DNA of 13,287 nt. Origin: an uncultured Oscillibacter sp. GTDB lineage: Bacteria > Bacillota > Clostridia > Oscillospirales > Oscillospiraceae. The position numbers and the translations under genes were made by a program. Position 1 is the stretch's first letter, and each line of letters begins with the position of its first letter. The stretch covers positions 1 through 13,287 of the forward strand of contig CAJUQQ010000052.1 in NCBI GenBank assembly GCA_910588175.1. The letters run 5' to 3'. The notes under the pieces are model-generated. The model did not search any database and was not told the DNA's origin. It saw only the letters and a list, made by a program, of their open reading frames with translations. Of the stretch, positions 5,988 to 11,573 are shown piece by piece.

Positions 5988-6015
5988 GCTCCCGCCGGCT
6001 TCTGCCGGCGGGAGC
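5988..6015 (+). terminator. Strong hairpin after the collagen-like genes
   Basis: GCTCCCGCCGGC (5988-5999) and GCCGGCGGGAGC (6004-6015) form a perfect 12-bp GC-rich stem with a TTCT loop, 28 bases after the stop codon. The following GGGTCTTGTCTGTCCC is only moderately T-rich, so termination may be partial, allowing reduced read-through into the glycosyltransferase, for which I see no clear promoter of its own. Confidence 0.7.
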
Positions 6016-6061
6016 GGGTCTTGTCTGTCCCTTTCATGACGAGTTCAAAGGAGGCTTCCCT

Positions 6062-7144
6062 ATGGTAAGCGTCAGTCTTTGTATGATTGTAAAAAACGAG
6101 GAGGATGTGCTGGCACGGTGCCTGGACAGCGTATCCCATCTGGTGGATGAGATCGTCATTGTGGATACCGGCTCCACCGACCGCACAAAGGAGATTGCCG
6201 CCCGGTACACCGATTTGATTTTTGACTTCCCCTGGCGGGACGATTTCGCCGCCGCGCGGAACGAGTCATTCTCCCGCGCGTCTATGGACTATTGCATGTG
6301 GCTGGACGCCGACGACGTGCTCTTGGAGGAAGATCAGAAGGCGTTCCTGACCTTGAAGGAGACCCTGGACCCCTCCGTTTCCGTGGTCATGGCTCCCTAT
6401 CACACGGGGTTTGACGGGGAGGGCCGGGTGACCTTCTCCTATTACCGGGAGCGCCTGATCAAAAACCGGTCCGGGATGCGCTGGGCGGGGGCCGTCCACG
6501 AGGCCGTTACGCCGGTTGGGGAAATCCTATACGCGGATTTTGCCGTCACCCACCGCAAAACCCGTCCCTCCGACCCGGACCGGAACCTGCGGATCTTTCA
6601 GGCGCAGCTGAACGCCGGAAAGAAGCTGGACCCCCGCCAGCAGTTCTACTATGGCCGGGAGCTCTATTACCACCGCCGCTGGAAGGAGGCCCTGGAAGTC
6701 CTTGAGCGCTTTTTGGAGGAGGGTCAAGGCTGGGTGGAGAACAACATCGACGCCTGCTGCCACTGCGCCTATTGCCATAAGGAGCTGGGCCATGACCAGG
6801 CGGCGCTGGCGGCGCTGCTGCGCAGCTTCGTCTACGACCGGCCCCGGGCCGAGGTCTGCTGTGACATCGGCCTCTGGTTTTTCCAGAAACAGTCCTACCG
6901 GCAGGCGGCCTATTGGTACGCCCTGGCCCTGACCTGCGCCCGGGACGACCGCCGGGGCGGCTTTGTCTCCCCGGACTGCTACGGCTATCTCCCCTGCATC
7001 CAGCTGTGCGTCTGCTCCAGCCGCCTGGGCGAGCAGAAACGGGCGGAAACCTACAACGAGCTCGCCGCCTTCTACAAGCCGGATTCCCCGGCGGTCCTCC
7101 ATAACCGGGCGTTCTTCCAAGCTCTGCCGGAGCGGAGCGCGTAA
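6062..7144 (+). CDS. Family 2 glycosyltransferase with TPR-like C-terminal half
   Basis: AAAGGAGG lies seven bases before ATG 6062. Residues 1-165 form a GT-A domain: VSLCMIVKNEEDVLARCLDS, the nucleotide-binding stretch IVIVDTGSTDRT (31-42), the metal-binding DADD (82-85) after MW, and WAGAVHEAV with His146 as in this subfamily. From about 190 to 350, helical pairs such as YYGRELYYHRRWKEALEVL, CCDIGLWFFQKQSYRQAAYW and AAFYKPD look like tetratricopeptide repeats, a common binding platform for protein acceptors. There is no membrane segment, so it is cytosolic. Its place after two Gly-X-Thr collagen-like proteins suggests that it O-glycosylates them, as glycosyltransferases near bclA genes do in Bacillus and as SgtA does beside BclA3 in C. 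difficile. The fold is secure; the substrate is inferred. Confidence 0.9.
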   Translation: MVSVSLCMIVKNEEDVLARCLDSVSHLVDEIVIVDTGSTDRTKEIAARYTDLIFDFPWRDDFAAARNESFSRASMDYCMWLDADDVLLEEDQKAFLTLKETLDPSVSVVMAPYHTGFDGEGRVTFSYYRERLIKNRSGMRWAGAVHEAVTPVGEILYADFAVTHRKTRPSDPDRNLRIFQAQLNAGKKLDPRQQFYYGRELYYHRRWKEALEVLERFLEEGQGWVENNIDACCHCAYCHKELGHDQAALAALLRSFVYDRPRAEVCCDIGLWFFQKQSYRQAAYWYALALTCARDDRRGGFVSPDCYGYLPCIQLCVCSSRLGEQKRAETYNELAAFYKPDSPAVLHNRAFFQALPERSA

Positions 7145-7167
7145 AGCGGAAGCCCCCGCTGCGCTCC
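7134..7167 (+). terminator. Bulged hairpin spanning the glycosyltransferase stop codon
   Basis: GGAGCGC (7134-7140) pairs with GCGCTCC (7161-7167), and inside it AGCGG (7145-7149) pairs with CCGCT (7156-7160). The GTAA bulge contains the TAA stop. There is no T-run, so it may be a weak terminator, a 3'-end stabiliser or chance in GC-rich DNA. Confidence 0.3.
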
Positions 7168-7513
7168 CGTCCTCCCCGGCGCAGAGCGCCAGGTCAACCG
7201 TCAAGGAAAAAACGCCTGACCGCTCCGGCGCTGCCGGTTCGAAAAAGTTTTCGTGGAGTACGTGGATTCAGATGGAAATCGGGCCCCGGCTATGGTATAC
7301 TGCCGGTGATACCGCGCCGGGGCTCTTTCACGGGAAAACGCGCCGGAGCATGGAAACAACGGCAAAACGGGACAAGCCCCTTTGCCCTCCGCTTCCGGGG
7401 CCGTGCCGCCTCCTGCCAGGACCGGAGGACGCGGAAAACGCCGCGGCGACCCCGGCGGAGAAGCGGGATGACGAAACCGGGCGGATGGAGAATTTATATA
7501 AGGAGGTTCCTCT
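7145..7513. other. Gap between glycosyltransferase and cutC-like gene
   Basis: It holds the 3' hairpin of the preceding gene, the near-palindrome CGAAAAAGTTTTCG near 7243, a promoter at 7273-7301 and then about 205 nt of leader before the next start codon. A 55-codon frame (7350-7517) runs through the leader and ends in an ATGA overlap with the next gene, but has a poor ribosome binding site and Pro/Ala-rich composition. I recognise no riboswitch. Confidence 0.5.
7273..7301 (+). promoter_or_regulatory. Sigma-A-type promoter with extended -10 for the cutC-like gene
   Basis: TGGAAA (7273-7278) and TATACT (7296-7301) are 17 bp apart, and TGG just before the -10 gives an extended -10 element. 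The -35 matches consensus at four of six bases and the -10 at five of six. It implies a transcript start near 7308. Confidence 0.6.
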
Positions 7514-8275
7514 ATGAAAACGCCTCTCATTGAGGGCTGTGTGGATTCCCACGCCTCCGCCCTGGCCGCCTTCCAGGGCGGGGCGGACCGGCTGGAGCTG
7601 TGCGCGAATCTCGCCATCGGCGGGACAACGCCGTCCCGCGCCCTCTTCCGGCAGGTCCGGCGGGACTGCGCCGTCAAAATCAACGTTCTGATCCGTCCCC
7701 GTTTCGGCGACTTTCTCTACTCGGACGCGGAACTGGATGAGATGCGGGAAGAGATCGAGGCCTTCCGGGACCTGGGGGCCAACGGGGTCGTCACCGGCGT
7801 GCTGACCCCGGAGGGGGAGGTGGACGAACGGCGGATGCGCCGGCTGGCGGACTCCGCCGGAGGGATGGACATCACGCTCCACCGGGCCTTCGACATGACC
7901 CGGGATCCCTTCGCGGCGCTGGAGGCGGCGGTCCGGCTGGGCTGCCGGACCATACTGACCTCCGGCCAGGCGCGAAACGCCCTGGAGGGGGCGGAGCTCC
8001 TGGGGGAGCTGGTTCGCCGGGCGGCGGGCCGGATTGAGATCATGGCCGGCTGCGGCGTGCGGAAGGAGAACATCCGGGCCATCCACCAGCGGGCCGGAAT
8101 CCGGGCCTTCCACACCACCGGAGGGGGCGCTCCCCTCGACAGCGGCATGCTCTACCGGAAGCCCGGGGTTTCCATGGGTCTGCCCTCCCTGCCGGAATAC
8201 GAGCTGCGGCAGACCGGCAGACAGGAATTCGAGGCGTGCGCCCGCGTGGTCCACGCCCTCGGCGGCGCGGACTGA
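7514..8275 (+). CDS. cutC: CutC-family TIM-barrel protein (copper homeostasis family)
   Basis: AAGGAGG at 7500-7506 lies seven bases before the ATG. The 253 residues have the family's length and run of motifs: GGADRLELCANLAIGGTTPS (22-41), VLIRPRFGDFLYSDAE (58-73), TLHRAFDM (121-128), TILTSGQARNALEG (146-159) and IEIMAGCGVRKENI (174-187). The protein is a single cytosolic TIM barrel without a signal peptide. The family was named for copper tolerance in E. coli, but that phenotype was later traced to the small RNA MicL encoded in the gene's 3' part, so the molecular function of CutC is open. No copper transporter or regulator is nearby to support a copper role here. It appears to be transcribed alone, with promoter before and terminator-like repeats after. 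Confidence 0.93.
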   Translation: MKTPLIEGCVDSHASALAAFQGGADRLELCANLAIGGTTPSRALFRQVRRDCAVKINVLIRPRFGDFLYSDAELDEMREEIEAFRDLGANGVVTGVLTPEGEVDERRMRRLADSAGGMDITLHRAFDMTRDPFAALEAAVRLGCRTILTSGQARNALEGAELLGELVRRAAGRIEIMAGCGVRKENIRAIHQRAGIRAFHTTGGGAPLDSGMLYRKPGVSMGLPSLPEYELRQTGRQEFEACARVVHALGGAD

Positions 8276-8334
8276 CGCCCCTTGGATTCCAGGGGCGGCC
8301 CCCGTACATTTCCGCCGTGCCCGGCTCCTTTTTT
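8276..8334 (+). terminator. Possible terminator region of the cutC-like gene
   Basis: CGCCCCT (8276-8282) and AGGGGCG (8291-8297) form a 7-bp stem immediately after the stop codon. Further on, the short GCCG/CGGC stem (8313-8324) leads through TCC into six T residues (8329-8334). Each alone is weak; together they make a plausible termination zone. Confidence 0.4.
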
Positions 8335-8514
8335 ATAGTCACCGCAGTTGAAAAGAAGCCGAATCTTCTTTTCAACTTGTGGGGCAATCATTCGCCCCAC
8401 GGGCCGCAAAGCGGCCATGCGGTGGACTTCATAATCAGCACAGGGGGTACCCCTCAGCGGCCGTGCCGCTGTTTGAAAATCGGTATGGACCGATTTTCAA
8501 CTGTGCTGACTATA
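8334..8514. mobile_element. Miniature inverted-repeat element (MITE-like), 181 bp
   Basis: The ends, 8334-8354 and 8494-8514, are inverted repeats matching at 19 of 21 positions: TATAGTCA, three variable bases, then CAGTTGAAAA. The outermost TA on each side may be a duplicated TA target, as made by IS630/Tc1-mariner-type transposases. Between the ends are perfect hairpins: 13-bp AGTTGAAAAGAAG (8346-8358 with 8365-8377), 7-bp GTGGGGC (8379-8385 with 8394-8400), 6-bp GGCCGC (8402-8407 with 8411-8416), 6-bp CAGCGG (8455-8460 with 8466-8471) and 11-bp TTGAAAATCGG (8473-8483 with 8490-8500). A 9-bp outer stem (8435-8443 with 8501-8509) closes the right-hand part. It encodes no protein. It could instead be a structured RNA; the long terminal inverted repeats favour a mobile element. 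Confidence 0.65.
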
Positions 8515-8528
8515 TCGGAAATACGGGC

Positions 8529-8557
8529 TTGATTTTCCCGCGAGTATACTTTAGAAT
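8529..8557 (+). promoter_or_regulatory. Sigma-A-type promoter of the phosphorelay operon
   Basis: TTGATT (8529-8534) and TAGAAT (8552-8557) are separated by 17 bp, giving transcription from about 8564, some 43 nt before the receiver gene. It starts 15 bp beyond the miniature element. A TATACT at 8545-8550 has no suitably spaced -35. Confidence 0.6.
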
Positions 8558-8562
8558 AAATT

Positions 8563-8586
8563 CTGCCGGGCCTTTGGCCCCGGCAG
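8563..8586 (+). promoter_or_regulatory. Hairpin at the predicted 5' end of the operon mRNA
   Basis: CTGCCGGG (8563-8570) pairs perfectly with CCCGGCAG (8579-8586), and CC/GG may extend it. It would occupy the first bases of the transcript and ends eight bases before the ribosome binding site GGGAGG (8594-8599). 5'-terminal stems often protect mRNA from 5'-end-dependent decay. No T-run follows, so it is not a terminator. Confidence 0.5.
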
Positions 8587-8606
8587 CAAAACAGGGAGGC
8601 GACGAC

Positions 8607-8969
8607 ATGAAAAAGCATATCTTGGTAGTCGATGACGACAACATGAATCTGGCGAGAACACGCATCATCCTGGGGAAGGACTACGACGTGCTTCTGGCGG
8701 ACTCCGGAATCGAGGCGCTGGTGAAGCTGCGGAACGAAAAGGTTGACATGGTCCTTCTGGATATTGATATGCCGGGAATGAACGGCATTGAGACCTTCGG
8801 GCGCATGAAGGAGTTTGCCGCGGATATCCCCGTGATTTTCCTGACCGCCTCGGGGCTGGAGGAGGACGTCCACAGCGCCATCAAGCTGGGCGCGGTGAAC
8901 TATTTGAAAAAGCCCTACCAGCCGCAGGAGCTTCTCAAGCGCGTCGCGCAGGAGTTTGAAAAAGCATGA
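8607..8969 (+). CDS. Stand-alone receiver-domain response regulator
   Basis: GGGAGG seven bases upstream fixes the ATG at 8607; the frame is open further upstream only through the hairpin region. The 120 residues are a single complete receiver domain: acidic pocket VVDDDN (Asp10/Asp11), phosphoacceptor Asp52 in VLLDIDMPGMNG, signalling Thr80 in FLTAS and Lys102 in LKKPYQP. There is no output domain, as in CheY or Spo0F, so it must act by protein contact or as a phosphate shuttle or sink. Its TGA overlaps the ATG of the next gene (ATGA), so it is translationally coupled to the hybrid kinase and is its likely partner, probably through the HPt domain. The final target is not in the window. Confidence 0.93.
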   Translation: MKKHILVVDDDNMNLARTRIILGKDYDVLLADSGIEALVKLRNEKVDMVLLDIDMPGMNGIETFGRMKEFAADIPVIFLTASGLEEDVHSAIKLGAVNYLKKPYQPQELLKRVAQEFEKA

Positions 8970-11530
8970 GGGCAGAGGAGCAAGCAAGCCAACACCTGCT
9001 GCTGGCTGTCATCGTCACCGTATTCAGCGGAATCCTGGGCCTGGTGTCCATGTTTATGGCCTGGGAATTCTGGGTGCTTCCGCTGATGACGGCGGGCTGC
9101 TTCAGCGTATGGCTGATGCACATCGCGAAGCTTGGGTCAAACGCGCTCTACGAAAACTTATGCGCCGGACTGACGCTGATCGAATTTTTCTTTTTCGGCG
9201 TGCATGAATCCAGCCTTTTTGATCTTCCCGCCGTGGCCTGCGTTTTAATCCTGGCGCTGTTTATGCTGAACAAAAAGCGGATTTTGTATCTGCTGGCGGC
9301 GCTGTATTTCCTGGCGCTGCTGCATCACGCTCTGGTCCTCCGCACCATATCCTACCGGATGGGGCTCCAGAACGCGTTTCACCTGGGTCTCGGCATTGTC
9401 GTGACCTTTGGCGGCGTGGCGCTGGCGGCGTACTGGATCAACCGGCGAAACGCCCAGCGGAAATGGTATGAGCGCGTATTCGCGGAGCTGGAATCCGCGG
9501 GAAAGCAGAACGCCGTCTTTTTGTCAAACGTATCCCATGAGCTCCGCACGCCCATCAACATGGTGATTGGCATCAGCGAGGTGGCCCTGGGAAGGAATCT
9601 TCCGGCGGAGGTCCGGGGAGAGATGACCTCCATCAAAATGGCGGGAAAGCGTCTGTCCAGCCAGATCAACAATATGCTGGACTACACAGAGATTGTGGAG
9701 GGCACGCTGACCCCCGCCAAAAAGGAGTATATGATCACGTCGGTGCTGAACGATGTGATCACCATGACCGCCCTGCAAAGCAACCGCCAACACCTGGAGC
9801 TGGTGTTTGACATCGACCCGAAAATGCCGGCGGTCCTCATCGGAGACGCGGAGAAAATTTCCCACGTGCTCAAGATCCTGGTGGAAAACTCCATCAAGTT
9901 CACCGAGGAGGGCGGCGTAAACGTCCGCATCCGAGCCCGGCGGGAGAACTACGGCGTCAATCTGCTTGTGGATATCCGGGACACCGGCATCGGCATGACA
10001 AACTCCCAGCTGACGCAAATGTACGACGTCTTTTACCAGGCAGACTCCGGAAGCAGCCGCTTCGCCGGCGGGCTTGGGCTTGGGCTTCCCATCGCTCGGG
10101 GCCTTCTGACCGCCATGGGCGGTTTTATTCATTTCGCCAGCGAAGAACAGCAGGGGCTCAACGCCCACATCGCAATTCCCCAGGGCGTCGCGGACGAGCA
10201 GCCCTGCATCGTGCTCAATCACCCGGACCAGCTCTGCATCGCGTGCTACTTCAAGCCGGAAAAGTACAGCTGCGACGAGGTCCGGGAATACTATGACGGC
10301 CTGATCATGAGCCTGGTGCAGGGACTTGGCGTAAAGGGACACCAGGTGCACAATTTTGAGGGCCTGCTGAAGGTGCGGCGCAGCCATCCGCTGACCCATG
10401 TGTTCATCGCCCAGGCGGAATACGAGGAAAACCCGGCCTACTACGAGGAGCTGTCGGAAACCCTCCGGGTCGTTGTCATCGCGGAGCGGGAGTTCAACCT
10501 GGGCCGGGAGAGCCGCCTGCTGATCATACATAAGCCCTTCTCGGCCCTTTCCGTGGCAAACCTGCTGAACGGGGAGACGGAGGAGCGGGGATTTGCCGAG
10601 GACCAGGCCGCGGCCCGGAAGCCCTTTACCTGCGTGGGCGTGCGGGCCCTGGCGGTGGACGACGAGGAGATGAACCTCGTGGTGGCCAAGGGCGTTTTGG
10701 GCAGCTATGGAATCGAGGTGGACACCTGCCTGAGCGGCCGGGAGGCGGTGGCGCAGTGCGGCAACGTTGCCTACGACATTGTTTTCCTGGACCATATGAT
10801 GCCCGGGTTTGACGGGGTGGAGACTTTGAAAAAAATACGGGAGCTGCGGGGCGGCATCTATCAGGACCTCCCGGTGATCGCCCTGACCGCCAACACCGTC
10901 AGCGGCGCCCGGGAGATGTTCCGCAGCGAGGGCTTCACCGAATTTGTCCCGAAGCCCATTGAGCGCACCGTTCTGGAACGGGTGCTGCGGAAGGTCCTGT
11001 CCCCAAGCCGCATCCAGTACAGCGCGAGACCCGAGGGCAAGGATGCGCCGCCGTCCGCCGCCGTCCCGGAGAAGGAAGCTCCGCAGGCGAACGCCGCCCT
11101 GGAAGCGGAGGCTCCGCAGGCGAACGCCGCCGTTCCGGAGGAGGCGGAGGAGCCCGGGCGGACCGCCGGAGACGGCCTCTCCTATGACCGGCTGGAGCGG
11201 GCCGGCGTCAACACGGGGCTGGGGCTGGACTACTGCGCCGGGGACGAGAGCTTTTACCTGGAAATGCTGCGGATGTACTGCGCCCAGGGGCCGGAAAAGC
11301 GGGCGGAGCTTGTCTCCCTGTATGAAAGCGCCAACTGGACGGACTACGCGGTAAAGGTCCACGCGCTGAAAAGCACATCCCTGACCATCGGGGCGGAGGC
11401 GCTTTCCGCCCAGGCGAAGGAGCTGGAGCTGGCCGGGAAACGGGGAGACGCGGACTTTATCCGGGAACGTCATTCCGCGCTGCTGCGGGCCCACGAGGAG
11501 CTCTGCGGGCATATCGCCGGGGAAATCTAG
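8966..11530 (+). CDS. Hybrid sensor histidine kinase with pseudo-receiver, receiver and HPt domains
   Basis: The 854-residue protein starts at ATG 8966, overlapping the receiver gene's stop. About six membrane helices fill residues 11-157, with little sequence outside the membrane, so it may sense a membrane or small hydrophobic signal. The dimerisation domain has His191 in SNVSHELRTPIN. The ATPase domain has VENSIKF (Asn308), RDTGIGM (339-343) and GGLGLGLP (368-374). Residues 411-540 look like a receiver fold without the acidic pocket or phospho-Asp. An active receiver follows with Asp565/Asp566, Asp609 in FLDHMMPGFDG, Thr641 and Lys663. A Pro/Ala/Glu linker (680-735) with the repeat EAPQANAA leads to an HPt domain with His799 in VHALKSTS. 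The arrangement supports a His-Asp-His relay ending on a separate receiver, such as the upstream gene's product. It is the only gene here that stops with TAG. Confidence 0.93.
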   Translation: MRAEEQASQHLLLAVIVTVFSGILGLVSMFMAWEFWVLPLMTAGCFSVWLMHIAKLGSNALYENLCAGLTLIEFFFFGVHESSLFDLPAVACVLILALFMLNKKRILYLLAALYFLALLHHALVLRTISYRMGLQNAFHLGLGIVVTFGGVALAAYWINRRNAQRKWYERVFAELESAGKQNAVFLSNVSHELRTPINMVIGISEVALGRNLPAEVRGEMTSIKMAGKRLSSQINNMLDYTEIVEGTLTPAKKEYMITSVLNDVITMTALQSNRQHLELVFDIDPKMPAVLIGDAEKISHVLKILVENSIKFTEEGGVNVRIRARRENYGVNLLVDIRDTGIGMTNSQLTQMYDVFYQADSGSSRFAGGLGLGLPIARGLLTAMGGFIHFASEEQQGLNAHIAIPQGVADEQPCIVLNHPDQLCIACYFKPEKYSCDEVREYYDGLIMSLVQGLGVKGHQVHNFEGLLKVRRSHPLTHVFIAQAEYEENPAYYEELSETLRVVVIAEREFNLGRESRLLIIHKPFSALSVANLLNGETEERGFAEDQAAARKPFTCVGVRALAVDDEEMNLVVAKGVLGSYGIEVDTCLSGREAVAQCGNVAYDIVFLDHMMPGFDGVETLKKIRELRGGIYQDLPVIALTANTVSGAREMFRSEGFTEFVPKPIERTVLERVLRKVLSPSRIQYSARPEGKDAPPSAAVPEKEAPQANAALEAEAPQANAAVPEEAEEPGRTAGDGLSYDRLERAGVNTGLGLDYCAGDESFYLEMLRMYCAQGPEKRAELVSLYESANWTDYAVKVHALKSTSLTIGAEALSAQAKELELAGKRGDADFIRERHSALLRAHEELCGHIAGEI
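11078..11131 (+). repeat. Exact 21-bp direct repeat in the kinase linker
   Basis: Bases 11078-11098 recur without change at 11111-11131, a 33-bp period, encoding APQANAA twice in the linker between the receiver and HPt domains. Identity at the DNA level suggests recent duplication, and copy number may vary between strains. Confidence 0.75.
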
Positions 11531-11573
11531 CCGCCCTTCCTGAAATGTCGTGTTCTGAGGAGTGGAAAACTTC

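Noticed and set aside
4859..6139. A 426-codon minus-strand frame across collagen paralogue 2
   Set aside because: Same cause as above, with Gly/Arg-rich composition and no recognisable domain.
8379..8606. An N-terminal extension of the stand-alone receiver
   Set aside because: The extension translates the hairpin element and promoter region; the ribosome binding site and the family's usual start are at 8607.
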